Below, piece by piece: positions 25,131-34,193 of a DNA stretch of 64,000 bases. The position numbers and the translations under genes were made by a program. This stretch comes from Winogradskyella eckloniae (GTDB taxonomy: Bacteria > Bacteroidota > Bacteroidia > Flavobacteriales > Flavobacteriaceae): the NCBI RefSeq assembly GCF_013249045.1, contig NZ_JABRWP010000001.1, positions 186,001 to 250,000 on the forward strand, in the 5' to 3' direction. The notes beneath the pieces are model-generated. The model saw only the letters and a list, made by a program, of their open reading frames with translations, did no database searches and was not told the origin of the DNA. How positions within the stretch are numbered: the first letter of the stretch is position 1; each line of letters begins with the position of its first letter.

Positions 25131-25361
25131 TTACTTTTCATCCTCTAGGTTTACAATATCACATAAAGTGATACCTAAATTATCAGCAATCCTTTTTAAA
25201 GTGTATAAAGTAGGGTTGGTTCCACCAGCTTCTAAGCGACTAAAGTTAGATTTTTCAATATTACATTTTGCAGCAAGGTCTTGTTGAGCAATACCTTGCT
25301 CTTCTCTTAACATTTTAACTCGCTTTCCAATTGCTACTTGAAGTTGGTCTTTATCATCCAT
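25131..25361 (-). CDS. XRE-family HTH repressor
   Basis: 76 residues, nearly all one HTH_3 domain: V-K-M-L-R-E-E-Q-G-I-A-Q-Q-D-L-A-A-K-C. Divergent from the next gene, with palindromic sites in the gap, the usual layout of a small repressor controlling itself and its neighbour. Confidence 0.88.
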   Translation of the reverse strand: MDDKDQLQVAIGKRVKMLREEQGIAQQDLAAKCNIEKSNFSRLEAGGTNPTLYTLKRIADNLGITLCDIVNLEDEK

Positions 25362-25391
25362 TTTAAAACACTTATTATCTAGTTGTCAAAA

Positions 25392-25432
25392 ATGATAATT
25401 AAGGGCAGTGTCTTGGTTATCATAAATGATAA
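25392..25432. promoter_or_regulatory. Operator and promoter between the HTH repressor and its divergent neighbour
   Basis: TTATCAT-aa-ATGATAA is a perfect palindrome at 25417-25432; a half site ATGATAA lies at 25392-25398. For the plus-strand gene, TTG (25413-25415) and TATGTTTG (25439-25446) form a promoter with 23 bases between, so the palindrome lies between the two boxes. Confidence 0.65.
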
Positions 25433-25467
25433 AATAAGTATGTTTGTTAATTATAGATTAATACAGT

Positions 25468-26061
25468 ATGAAACTAAATATTTCAAGAATTACAGTAAAT
25501 AAGGACTCTTTGAAATCTAAAGAAAATGTTGTTTTGGACCTTTATAAGGATAAAGATAATTTTATTGATTATGAGTTGAAAACCTCTAAAAACAATGCTA
25601 ATAGTTTGGTTTTTGTGAATACAAACCATAGAAATATGTTACATAAACATTTGATGTTTGAGCATTTTTATGTTGTTCTATTGGCGCTTTTAGTTGTAAG
25701 TGGATTAGCATTGTTCAGTAATAGTATTTTAATGATACTACTGTCATTTGTGGGACTTTTTTATATCCCCTATAAAATGATTTCATCTAGTGAAGTGCCT
25801 TATAAATTAGTTTTTGAAGGTCTTAATGTTTATGAATTGAATCATGCAGGTAAAAGAATACTAGAGTTCAGTCCAATTAATGTTGAAAGTTCTGATTCTG
25901 ATAAGTTTGAAAATGACTTTATCTTTTTTAGTGCTTCAAGTAGTAGTAAAGGATGTAAGTCAATCATGGTATATGAAGGTTATTCTTTTAAGGAGAGACA
26001 ATTGTTTATAGAGTTTTATAATAAACTCAATTTTAAAAACTCTATAAATAGAATAGGTTAG
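25468..26061 (+). CDS. Membrane protein of unknown function
   Basis: 197 residues with one hydrophobic hairpin (about residues 66-105: Y-V-V-L-L-A-L-L-V-V-S-G-L-A-L-F, then I-L-M-I-L-L-S-F-V-G-L-F) and a soluble part on each side. Divergent from the XRE repressor and probably controlled by it. Family not recognised. Confidence 0.65.
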   Translation: MKLNISRITVNKDSLKSKENVVLDLYKDKDNFIDYELKTSKNNANSLVFVNTNHRNMLHKHLMFEHFYVVLLALLVVSGLALFSNSILMILLSFVGLFYIPYKMISSSEVPYKLVFEGLNVYELNHAGKRILEFSPINVESSDSDKFENDFIFFSASSSSKGCKSIMVYEGYSFKERQLFIEFYNKLNFKNSINRIG

Positions 26062-26062
26062 T

Positions 26063-26422
26063 ATGAAGTTTAAAGAGGTAATGGAAGAGCTAGAAGCTCT
26101 ATTAAATCTTGAAGGTTTTTGTAGTAGGGATAAAGTTGCTTGGTGGTTGCTTAAACATGAAGAAAGATACATTGGTTTAAGTAAAATTAGAGATACTTTA
26201 GAAGCTGAATTTCCTTATAGAAACCTAAGAGAGCAGAAATCTTTTATAATAGAATTGCTATTCACAGAGCTATATGAAGATGTAAATAAGAGTTTTGAAA
26301 ACACAAAACCATTTAGTAAAGAAGAAGTATATCTTAAAGATATTATAATGAAAATTAAAACGTCAACAAATGGACTTAATAGGAAAGATAAAAATTTTAA
26401 ATGGGACTCAAACCCTAGGTAA
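26063..26422 (+). CDS. Small unknown protein
   Basis: 119 residues, helical and charged, starting 1 base after the previous stop. It ends inside the DUF3127 gene (53-base overlap), so its last 18 residues may not be under strong constraint. W-W-L-L-K-H-E-E-R-Y is its most distinctive part. Function unknown. Confidence 0.6.
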   Translation: MKFKEVMEELEALLNLEGFCSRDKVAWWLLKHEERYIGLSKIRDTLEAEFPYRNLREQKSFIIELLFTELYEDVNKSFENTKPFSKEEVYLKDIIMKIKTSTNGLNRKDKNFKWDSNPR

Positions 26423-26729
26423 TAATGGCTTCAGAAAAAGAGAAGTTGTTATTACTACAGAAGAACAGTACCCACAACATATTTTAGTAGAATTCATTCA
26501 AGATAAATGTGATTTACTAAATAATTATGCAGTAGGACAAGAAGTAAAAATAGACCTAAATCTAAGAGGTAGAGAATGGGTAAATCCAGAAGGAGTATCC
26601 AAATATTTTAATGCAATTCAAGGTTGGAGAATAGAGCTAATAAGTGGTCAAAAACCAATTGCCAATAATTTACAAGAACAAGAATCAGCAAGCTTTATAG
26701 ATGAAGCAGATAATGACTTGCCATTTTAA
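26370..26729 (+). CDS. DUF3127 OB-fold protein with SSB-like C-terminal tail
   Basis: 119 residues. The order G-K-I-K-I-L, F-R-K-R-E-V-V-I-T-T-E-E-Q-Y-P-Q-H, D-K-C-D-L-L-N-N-Y and L-R-G-R-E-W-V-N-P is the DUF3127 signature. The protein ends in an acidic tail, F-I-D-E-A-D-N-D-L-P-F, very like the D-D-D-I-P-F tip through which SSB recruits partners. A single-strand DNA-binding role is therefore likely. It starts within the preceding gene. Confidence 0.85.
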   Translation: MDLIGKIKILNGTQTLGNNGFRKREVVITTEEQYPQHILVEFIQDKCDLLNNYAVGQEVKIDLNLRGREWVNPEGVSKYFNAIQGWRIELISGQKPIANNLQEQESASFIDEADNDLPF

Positions 26730-26761
26730 CAAAAAATCAATTAACCAATAAATAATAAATT

Positions 26762-27151
26762 ATGAAGAATATTTTTTTAGCATTAATAGCCATTTTTGTG
26801 TTTACAGCCTGTTCAAGTGATGATGACAATCAAGGAGAAGAACAACAAATTAGTCAATCTCATATAGTAGAGTTTACAACAGGTTCTCTTGAAAGTTGGG
26901 TATCTGTAGGGTTAACAACTACATTAACTTTAGAAGATGGTACAGAGTCTACAATTAATTCAGATTTCGATTATACTCAAAGTATAGTTAGTGTCGAGAT
27001 TCCAGAGAATACAGCAAACTTTGAGTTAGATTTTTATATAGAGGATTCGTCTCAAACTGAAATGCGATTTTTTGGCTCTGTAGATAATGTTAATGTCTAT
27101 GAAGAAACTATCAGCCAACAGAATTTTCAATATCAATACATTTTTAATTAA
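26762..27151 (+). CDS. Small lipoprotein
   Basis: 129 residues with a lipoprotein signal (MKNIFLALIAIFVFTAC) and an Asp/Glu/Gln linker before a beta-rich domain of about 90 residues (V-S-V-E-I-P-E-N-T-A-N-F-E-L-D-F). No family recognised. Odd in an element of otherwise DNA-directed genes; it may act at the cell surface. Confidence 0.65.
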   Translation: MKNIFLALIAIFVFTACSSDDDNQGEEQQISQSHIVEFTTGSLESWVSVGLTTTLTLEDGTESTINSDFDYTQSIVSVEIPENTANFELDFYIEDSSQTEMRFFGSVDNVNVYEETISQQNFQYQYIFN

Positions 27152-27154
27152 GCT

Positions 27155-27562
27155 ATGTACTATTCTTTATTAAAAGAGTTACGTTTTAAGATTGGAGAAC
27201 AGTACGAGTTAAACGAATTTAATGTTAAGACTATAGAATCAACTTTTAATAATGGATTAGAATATGAGAATTACGAATATATAAAAGGAGATTTTGAAGC
27301 TTTATTTGGTTTAAAGCTAATTTATAATGTAATACTTCAATATAATACAGACATACTGTTTGGTGTAATTTATAAATTGGCACAACAAGATTTAGAAAGT
27401 TTGGTGCAGGAATTAAATAATTATCTGCCGTTATCTAAAAAGATTAATACAGAAAGCCTTGTTGTGGGTAAAACATTTACGCTTTACAGTTTTTATGAAT
27501 TTAGTTTATCTATAGATATAGAGCAGGATATAACTTTAAGAATATTTAAATCTCTGGGTTAA
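27155..27562 (+). CDS. Unknown protein at the right end of the element
   Basis: 135 residues, soluble, start 3 bases after the lipoprotein gene stop. No motif known. Its stop codon lies inside the right arm repeat, so the gene fills the element up to its end. Confidence 0.6.
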   Translation: MYYSLLKELRFKIGEQYELNEFNVKTIESTFNNGLEYENYEYIKGDFEALFGLKLIYNVILQYNTDILFGVIYKLAQQDLESLVQELNNYLPLSKKINTESLVVGKTFTLYSFYEFSLSIDIEQDITLRIFKSLG

Positions 27563-27580
27563 ACATAGGTTAAACATTTT
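27557..27580 (+). repeat. Right arm-type repeat pair, GGTTAAACAT x2
   Basis: Identical to 8848-8871, same orientation; two GGTTAAACAT boxes 11 bases apart. 107 bases separate it from the attR core. Confidence 0.65.
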
Positions 27581-27687
27581 CGTTATAAAGAACAATCATC
27601 TGCAACTAAGTGAAAATATAAAAACCATTAAACCTTTATAAATCAATAAAATGCAAAGAATTGCAAGAAAAAGAAAGATAATAGTTA

Positions 27688-27709
27688 CTGACTCATAATC
27701 AGGTGGTCC
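27688..27709 (+). repeat. attR core with displaced tRNA 3' half
   Basis: 22 bases identical to 8753-8774. The tRNA-like sequence goes on to the discriminator A27733 but lacks the 5' half and the matching 5' anticodon stem, so it is not a working tRNA. Its T-arm is CATGG-TTCGAGT-CCATG. Confidence 0.88.
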
Positions 27710-27745
27710 ATGGTTCGAGTCCATGTGGGACCACATTAAAAATTA

Positions 27746-27773
27746 AGCCTTACAGAGATGTAAGGCTTTTTTT
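27746..27773 (+). terminator. Original terminator of the tRNA, now at the right end
   Basis: AGCCTTACA-gaga-TGTAAGGCT, a perfect 9 bp stem followed by T's; counterpart of 8811-8838. Confidence 0.85.
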
Positions 27774-27835
27774 ATTGGTTAATGTTTCAATTAGATGTCT
27801 TTTTATTGCAATAAAAAAAAACAGTGCTATGTAAA

Positions 27836-29218
27836 CTATTTCCAAGCATCTTCTAGTTGTTCTAAGGATTTTCCTTTGGTTTCCGGAACCAATTTATACG
27901 TTACAATTATGATAATTATAATGAAGAAAATAAAAATAAAATAAGGTAAAGAACCGTTCCAAAACGAATTATTATTGGTTTCACTACCAACTACCATAGG
28001 AAATGCTTGCGAAACCACATAATTTGCAGCCCATTGCGCAGCTACAGCTATAGACATCGCAACGCTTCTAATTTTATTAGGAAACATCTCTGATAATAGC
28101 ACCCAAACCACAGGTCCCATTGATAATGAAAACGATGCTATAAAAATTAAAACTCCCAATAAGGATACGATTCCAACATTTTGTTGTTGCAGTGATACAC
28201 CTATTAGTAAAAAGCCAATAATCATACCGCAACTACCGATATAAATTAATGGTTTTCTTCCAAATTTATCTACAGTAAACATTGCGACGAAAGTGAATAC
28301 AACATTAATAAAGGCTAAAAGAATTTGCTGTGCTAAAACGTCTTCTTGGCCAAAACCTAAGGCTTTTTCAAAAATATCTGCACCATAATACAATACGGCA
28401 TTAATGCCTGTAAATTGTTGTAGTACAGAAAGTGTGGTGCCAATAATGATAATACTTAAAATCAATTTTGAAAAGTAGTTGACTTCAGTGTTATGGGCTT
28501 TTTCGTGCTCTAAAGACGTTTGAATTTCATTGTAATCCGCTAGAGCGCTTTTTTCATCTTGAAGTTTATTTAAAACCTGTATCGCTTCTTCATTTTTACC
28601 TTTTAGACACAACCACCTTGGACTTCTTGGAACAAAAAATAGGAGTACAAGAAATAATGTACTTGGAATTAGCTCTGACCAAAACATTCGCCTCCAACCA
28701 AATTCAATATTTTCGGCTTGCGTTAAATTATCGCCAATGAAGTAGGTTACTAAGAATACACTAAAAAAGCCAATTACTATCGCAAGTTGATAATATGTTA
28801 CCATTTTTCCTCTTATAGAACTTGGTGCAATCTCTGCAATATACATAGGTGCATTCATGGATGCAATGCCTATACCTAAACCACCAATGATTCTAAATAT
28901 TACTAAAGTTGTAACGGTTTCTGGAAAAATACTTGGTAATCCTGATCCATATGCTGATATAGCAAAAAGAACAGCAGAAATAATTAAGGATTGTTTCCTC
29001 CCTATTTTGATACTTAATTTTCCGGCTATTATTGCACCCGCAAAACAGCCTAATAGTGCGCTACCAACAACCCAACCTTTTAGAGCGTCACTTAATTCAA
29101 AATATTTACTAAAGTAAAATTGAGCGCCATTAATAACACCAGTATCATAACCAAATAAAAGACCACCTAAAGCAGAAATAATTGTGATTAGTAATAAAAA
29201 TGATTTTTTGTTCATCAT
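27836..29218 (-). CDS. MFS sugar porter
   Basis: 460 residues, twelve membrane helices. Sugar porter marks: G-G-L-L-F-G-Y-D-T-G-V-I-N-G near the start, G-R-K-Q-S between helices 2 and 3, P-R-S-P-R-W-L at mid-protein, Q-Q-F-T-G-I-N-A-V-L-Y-Y and the final P-E-T-K-G-K-S. It probably imports glucose or a related monosaccharide released by the enzymes of the same locus. Last gene of the minus-strand beta-glucan locus. Confidence 0.9.
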   Translation of the reverse strand: MMNKKSFLLLITIISALGGLLFGYDTGVINGAQFYFSKYFELSDALKGWVVGSALLGCFAGAIIAGKLSIKIGRKQSLIISAVLFAISAYGSGLPSIFPETVTTLVIFRIIGGLGIGIASMNAPMYIAEIAPSSIRGKMVTYYQLAIVIGFFSVFLVTYFIGDNLTQAENIEFGWRRMFWSELIPSTLFLVLLFFVPRSPRWLCLKGKNEEAIQVLNKLQDEKSALADYNEIQTSLEHEKAHNTEVNYFSKLILSIIIIGTTLSVLQQFTGINAVLYYGADIFEKALGFGQEDVLAQQILLAFINVVFTFVAMFTVDKFGRKPLIYIGSCGMIIGFLLIGVSLQQQNVGIVSLLGVLIFIASFSLSMGPVVWVLLSEMFPNKIRSVAMSIAVAAQWAANYVVSQAFPMVVGSETNNNSFWNGSLPYFIFIFFIIIIIIVTYKLVPETKGKSLEQLEDAWK

Positions 29219-29296
29219 TATTTTTAAATTTTAAAGCAATGACTTTTGTTTTATATCAGTCGATTACAAGTTAATTAAATCAGCATGTTGTATCAT

Positions 29297-30352
29297 TTAT
29301 TGATACACTCTTACATAATCAATTTCCATAGTATCTTGTGTGAAATTAGGATCAACATCTCCTCCAAGATTTCCACCCATAGCAACATTTAATATGATAA
29401 AGAAATCTGCATTAAATGGTAGGTTATTGTTATTTGTCAATGTAACATAGGTTTCATCATCATAAAGGACATTTATAGCCTCAGGTGTCCATTCTAGTGT
29501 ATATAAATGGAATTCTGATGTAGATGAAGATGCTGTTGTACTATCGCCATAATGCGTATACGAATTGCTAGAACTGTCTTGCCAATGGAAAGTACCTAAA
29601 ACACTATTTTTATCCCAACCAGTTTGTTCCATAATATCCATTTCTCCACAATGTGGCCATCCTACACTTGAAAAATTTGAACCCAACATCCATATGGCTG
29701 GCCATGTGCCTTGAGAAGCTGGTAATTTTGCGCGCACTTCAATTTTACCATAAGTAAAGGCTTGTAGGTTATGTGATTTTAGTCTTGCAGATGTATAGCC
29801 AGTTCCATTAGATTTCGCTGTGATTTTAAGAACTCCATTTTCTACTATAACGTTCTCTGCATTATTTGTATAGCTCTGTAATTCGTTATTATCTGGCCAA
29901 GGACCATCACTTAAATCGTAGCCCCAATTTGACGCATTTGGCGCACCGTTTGCATTAAATTCATCAGACCATACTAATTGTAATTCAGCAAAGACATATA
30001 CCGTTATATCATAAGTGGCACTCGTGAAACCTTCAGAATTATATGCTGAAACTATAATAGAATAGTCGTTAGTACCTCCTTGTGTAAAGGTATAACTAAA
30101 GGTATTTTCCGTTAACTCTAAAGTTTCATTATTAATTAAAACTCTATAGTAAGATGCATTTGTTGCTGTTATTGTGAAGTTTACAACACCACTACCATCT
30201 CCATTTGGGTTACTTCCATCGGCACCAACTTTTACACCAGATATTGATACGTCTGTTGGAACCATTGGTTCATTAGTGTCATTATCACTGCTACTACAAG
30301 ACACTATGGATAACACCGCTACCGCTAGTATTAATAAGATTCTGTTTTTCAT
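29297..30352 (-). CDS. GH16 endo-beta-1,3-glucanase (laminarinase-like) lipoprotein
   Basis: 351 residues. Lipoprotein signal with Cys19, a PKD/Ig-like domain (about 38-122) and a GH16 domain (about 125-351). Catalytic motif E-M-D-I-M-E: nucleophile Glu237, Asp239, acid/base Glu242; the extra Met in the motif is typical of laminarinase-type GH16. Probably cuts laminarin at the cell surface. Confidence 0.92.
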   Translation of the reverse strand: MKNRILLILAVAVLSIVSCSSSDNDTNEPMVPTDVSISGVKVGADGSNPNGDGSGVVNFTITATNASYYRVLINNETLELTENTFSYTFTQGGTNDYSIIVSAYNSEGFTSATYDITVYVFAELQLVWSDEFNANGAPNASNWGYDLSDGPWPDNNELQSYTNNAENVIVENGVLKITAKSNGTGYTSARLKSHNLQAFTYGKIEVRAKLPASQGTWPAIWMLGSNFSSVGWPHCGEMDIMEQTGWDKNSVLGTFHWQDSSSNSYTHYGDSTTASSSTSEFHLYTLEWTPEAINVLYDDETYVTLTNNNNLPFNADFFIILNVAMGGNLGGDVDPNFTQDTMEIDYVRVYQ

Positions 30353-30383
30353 AGATTATATATTTTTGTTTTTTTAATTTAAG

Positions 30384-32687
30384 TTATTCTAATATAAATT
30401 CACTTGACAGCGTTGTATTTGAGCTTCCGCCAACAAACACATTAAATGTGCCTGGTTCTACCATAAACTCACCTGTATTTGTGTAAAATCCAAGCTCTTT
30501 TTCTGTTAAAGTAAATGCAATGGTTTGGGTTTGTTTAGGCTCTAATTCTATGAGTTCAAATCCTTTTAATTCTTTTAAAGGTCGGACTACAGAGGCAAAT
30601 TTATCGTGAATATAAAGTTGGGTTACTTCCTTACCTTTTACGGTGCCAGTATTCGTTAAATCTACAGAAACCTTAATTTCTCTAGCATTGATTTTATTTA
30701 TCTTCAAGTTTTTATATGAAAACGTTGTGTAACTTAATCCGTAACCAAACGGATATAATGGCGCATTAACTTCGTCTATATAACGTGATTTAAAGACTTC
30801 TTCTCTAACTTCTACATTAGGTCTTCCTGTGTTTTTATTATTATAGAAAATAGGTACTTGTCCAACACCTCTAGGAAAGGTCATAGGTAGTTTACCGCTT
30901 GGATTATAATCTCCATACAAGACTTGTGCTATGGCATTACCACTTTGTGTTCCTAATTGCCATGCTTCTACAATAGCAGGAATATGTTCAGAAGCCCATG
31001 GAATTGCTAATGGTCTTCCATTGGTAAGTACCAACACTATGTTTTTATTTACTTTATACACTTCTTCTAAAAGTTCTTGTTGTACACCTGGTAAATCTAT
31101 ATTTGTTCTACTTCTCGCTTCGCCACTTTGTAAGCCATGTTCTCCTAATACCATAACTACAATATCAGATTGTTTTGCTAAGGCTATTGCGTCGGCAAAA
31201 CCAGAAGTGTCTGTCTCATTAATATCGAGTTCTTGAGTAAAATGAAGTTTTGAACTTGGTATTGCAACTTTAGCACCTTCAGCATAAGTTATTGAATTGC
31301 CTTTATATTCCTTTAATCCTTCCAAAACTGATACTGCAGAACCATTTTCACCTGCCAACACCCAGTTACCAAGCGGACTTGTTTTATCATTTCCTAAAGC
31401 ACCAATAACGGCTATATTTTGATGCTCTTTTTTTAAGGGTAATAGGTTGTTTTCGTTTTTAAGAAGTACTATAGATTTTTTAGCAATGTCGAGCGCATCG
31501 TTTTGAAATTCTTGTTTTCCAACAACTTGTTTTTCATTTTTTTCGTTGCAATAACGGTATGGATCTTCAAAAAGACCTAATTCAAATTTCACTGTTAAAA
31601 TACGTTTTACAGCATCATCTACAAGGCTTTCTTCAACTTTCCCTTCCTTTACTAGATTGGCTAATTCTTTTACATAAGCGTTAGATTCCATATCCATATC
31701 AGAACCTGCTTTTGCTGCTAATTCCGCAGCATGTTTATTATTTTCTGCATAACCATGAGGAACCATTTCTCCAATAGATCCCCAATCTGAAACGATGAAA
31801 CCATTAAAACCCCATTCTTCTTTTAATATATCACGTTGTAAAAATTTACTACCTGTGGCTGGGATGTTATTGAGTATATTAAAAGCATTCATAAACGTTT
31901 TTACACCTGCTTCCGTAGCCGCTTTAAATGGTGGAAATACAATGTTGTATAACGTTGAGGTGCCTATATCTACAGTATTGTATTCGCGTCCAGCTTCAGG
32001 AAAACCATATGCAGCAAAGTGTTTTGCGCAGGCCGCAATAGTTTTTGGAGAGGATAAATCTTCGCCTTGAAACCCTTTTACTCGTGCAATTGCAATTTTA
32101 GAACCTAAGTAAGGATCTTCACCTGCACCTTCCATTACGCGTCCCCAACGTGCATCTCTTGAGATGTCAACCATTGGTGCAAAGGTCCAATTTATTCCAG
32201 CAGCAGCAGCTTCTTCAGCGGCATTTTGAGCTGACTTTTTAATGGCTTCTAAATCCCAACTTGCAGATTCTGCTAATGGTACAGGACTAATAGTTTTATA
32301 GCCGTGGATAACGTCAAAACCAAAAATTAAAGGTATACCTAATCTCGTTTCTTCCACAGCAATTTTTTGCAGTGCTTTCACCTGATTTACACCTTTTACA
32401 TTAAGCATAGAGCCCACTAAGCCTTTTTTTAAGTGCTCATATTTTATAGCTGCTTGATCTCCTGATTTAGGTGTTGGGCCTGTTGCGTCCCAAAACCCAG
32501 TGTATTGATTCATTTGACCAACTTTTTCTTCTAAAGTCATAAGCCTTAAAAGGCTATCTACCTTTTTTTCGACGTTAAGTTGATGAGAATAGTTGTCAGC
32601 TTTTTTAGAAGTTTGCTTAGTGCTATTCTTTTGCGCATTACATGATAAACATGCAAAAACGATACAAATTAAAATGTTTTTTTTCAT
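30384..32687 (-). CDS. GH3 beta-glucosidase (BglX-like)
   Basis: 767 residues. Likely lipoprotein (F-A-C-L-S-C). N-terminal TIM barrel with K-H-F-A-A-Y-G and nucleophile Asp301 in V-S-D-W-G-S, then the alpha/beta sandwich and a C-terminal fibronectin-like domain. Releases glucose from beta-gluco-oligosaccharides. 3 bases separate its ATG from the stop of the GH30 gene. Confidence 0.93.
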   Translation of the reverse strand: MKKNILICIVFACLSCNAQKNSTKQTSKKADNYSHQLNVEKKVDSLLRLMTLEEKVGQMNQYTGFWDATGPTPKSGDQAAIKYEHLKKGLVGSMLNVKGVNQVKALQKIAVEETRLGIPLIFGFDVIHGYKTISPVPLAESASWDLEAIKKSAQNAAEEAAAAGINWTFAPMVDISRDARWGRVMEGAGEDPYLGSKIAIARVKGFQGEDLSSPKTIAACAKHFAAYGFPEAGREYNTVDIGTSTLYNIVFPPFKAATEAGVKTFMNAFNILNNIPATGSKFLQRDILKEEWGFNGFIVSDWGSIGEMVPHGYAENNKHAAELAAKAGSDMDMESNAYVKELANLVKEGKVEESLVDDAVKRILTVKFELGLFEDPYRYCNEKNEKQVVGKQEFQNDALDIAKKSIVLLKNENNLLPLKKEHQNIAVIGALGNDKTSPLGNWVLAGENGSAVSVLEGLKEYKGNSITYAEGAKVAIPSSKLHFTQELDINETDTSGFADAIALAKQSDIVVMVLGEHGLQSGEARSRTNIDLPGVQQELLEEVYKVNKNIVLVLTNGRPLAIPWASEHIPAIVEAWQLGTQSGNAIAQVLYGDYNPSGKLPMTFPRGVGQVPIFYNNKNTGRPNVEVREEVFKSRYIDEVNAPLYPFGYGLSYTTFSYKNLKINKINAREIKVSVDLTNTGTVKGKEVTQLYIHDKFASVVRPLKELKGFELIELEPKQTQTIAFTLTEKELGFYTNTGEFMVEPGTFNVFVGGSSNTTLSSEFILE

Positions 32688-32690
32688 GTT

Positions 32691-34175
32691 TTAGTAAATT
32701 AAGGTTTGCATAGCATGCGGTTCAATATTTAAAGTTATTTCTCGGTCTCCAACAATTAAATTATAGTCAATTTTATCATCAGTTTTGTTCATAACTACAG
32801 TTACAATAGTACCATTTGGATTTTGAAACGATGAACTTTCTATTGTACTCCTGCTCGTAGTTGTACTGATTCTTAAAGCACCTTTTTTTATGAATTTTGA
32901 AAAGTGACCAATATAATAATAAGATGGTGTGTAAATGAGTTCGTTTGTTTTTGTATCGGCATGTATTGGAGCAAAACAAAAGTTTTGAACATGATTTGGT
33001 CCGCCCTTTTCATTCAATAAAATATTCCAATCTGTCCAACCAACAGTACCACTATTAAAATCGTTAATCATAGAATTGCCATATCGTTCTGCATTAGACC
33101 AACGTTGGTATTGTGTTGGATCAAAGTCCTCTTGGCAACCCTCTGTAAACAGTAAATTGATGTCTGGAAATGATGATTTAATATTCTTTAAGTTATCATA
33201 TTTTGGTTCGCCTCCTGTCCATGTTTCATACCAATGAAAACCAATTCCCCAAGCATATTTCATGGCTTCAGGATCTTCAAAAATAGTATTGGCTCGTTGA
33301 GAAATTAAATCTCTGTTATGATCCCAAACAACGATGTTTTTATCTCCTAATCCGTTGTTTTCAAAAGTTGGACCTAAATAATTCTTTAAAAAATTACGTT
33401 CTTCTTCGGCTGTATAAATACATGATTCCCAACGTTGAACAGCCATAGGTTCATTTTGTATGGTTACACCCCAAACAGGTATATCTTCAGCTTCATAAGC
33501 TTCAATAAATTTTACGAAGTAGTCTGCCCATACTTGGTTATATTCTGGTAATAATTTACCGCCTTGTAACATGTTGTTATTGGTTTTCATAAAAGCTGGT
33601 GGACTCCAAGGACTAGCGTAAAAGACTAAATCTTCATTGATTAGTGCTTGTGCACGCTTAATCATAGGAATTCGTTTTACCTTATCTTTTTCTATAGAAA
33701 ACGTTTTTAATGCTTTATCACCTTCTTCGATGTAAGTATGACTTCCTAACCCAAAATCACTACTATGAATACTGGTTCTAATGATATTATAGTTAATGCC
33801 CTCTTCAGAATAATAGGCATTTAATAATTCGTCTTGTTTGTCTTTGCTTAATTTTGAAAATACTTCGGCTGCTGCATCCGTAATGGCACCTCCAATTCCT
33901 AAAAATGCCTGGAATTGTTTTTCTGGATTAACAAAAATTGAAATTTCGCCTTCTGATGGTTGTTTGGCTTTTTCGAATGTTTTGCTATAATCCAATGATA
34001 GCCTTTTTTCAGTGTTTTGAGCCGTTGTGTAAACTTGAGCCTCCTGTTTGATTATTGTCACCTTTTTTTCAGTTTTATCCGATTCTGAAATTGCTAAATC
34101 GTTGCTCTTTTTTTTATTTTCACAAGCGCATAATAAAAGCGACAAGGACAGAATGTATATTGTTTTTTTTATCAT
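32691..34175 (-). CDS. GH30 beta-glycosidase lipoprotein, probably endo-beta-1,6-glucanase
   Basis: 494 residues. Lipoprotein signal (L-L-L-C-A-C, Cys18), a linker of about 50 residues, then the GH30 barrel with side beta domain. Acid/base Glu242 in T-I-Q-N-E-P and nucleophile Glu345 in F-T-E-G. In laminarin loci of marine Flavobacteriia GH30 removes or cuts beta-1,6-glucose branches; that specificity is inferred from context. Confidence 0.9.
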   Translation of the reverse strand: MIKKTIYILSLSLLLCACENKKKSNDLAISESDKTEKKVTIIKQEAQVYTTAQNTEKRLSLDYSKTFEKAKQPSEGEISIFVNPEKQFQAFLGIGGAITDAAAEVFSKLSKDKQDELLNAYYSEEGINYNIIRTSIHSSDFGLGSHTYIEEGDKALKTFSIEKDKVKRIPMIKRAQALINEDLVFYASPWSPPAFMKTNNNMLQGGKLLPEYNQVWADYFVKFIEAYEAEDIPVWGVTIQNEPMAVQRWESCIYTAEEERNFLKNYLGPTFENNGLGDKNIVVWDHNRDLISQRANTIFEDPEAMKYAWGIGFHWYETWTGGEPKYDNLKNIKSSFPDINLLFTEGCQEDFDPTQYQRWSNAERYGNSMINDFNSGTVGWTDWNILLNEKGGPNHVQNFCFAPIHADTKTNELIYTPSYYYIGHFSKFIKKGALRISTTTSRSTIESSSFQNPNGTIVTVVMNKTDDKIDYNLIVGDREITLNIEPHAMQTLIY

Positions 34176-34193
34176 CTTTATTTATTTTTTATG

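Larger units (their letters stand above)
8753..27709 (+). mobile_element. About 19 kb integrative element inserted in the tRNA(CAT) gene
   Basis: The two ends carry the same 22 bp segment of the tRNA (8753-8774 and 27688-27709), the distance between copies being 18,935 bases. The element encodes a tyrosine recombinase, an excisionase-like HTH protein, a Rep-like protein, recombination proteins and a type III restriction cluster as cargo. No relaxase of the usual MobA/TraI kind and no T4SS genes are visible. It is therefore best seen as an integrative mobilizable element or satellite-like island. The boundaries follow directly from the repeat; the mobility is inferred. Confidence 0.88.

Noticed and set aside
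8753..27709. Calling the element a conjugative ICE
   Set aside because: No T4SS, coupling protein or standard relaxase genes are visible.
27688..27733. A second tRNA gene at the right end
   Set aside because: Only the 3' half is present; the D-arm and 5' acceptor strand are absent and the 5' anticodon stem does not match. It is the displaced 3' half.
27799..27820. Terminator for the MFS gene in the A/T run
   Set aside because: The TTTTTATTGCAATAAAAA palindrome is weak and lacks a GC stem; not convincing.
31795..32070. Plus-strand frames opposite the GH3 and SusC genes
   Set aside because: Antisense shadows of well-supported genes, with no recognisable protein features.
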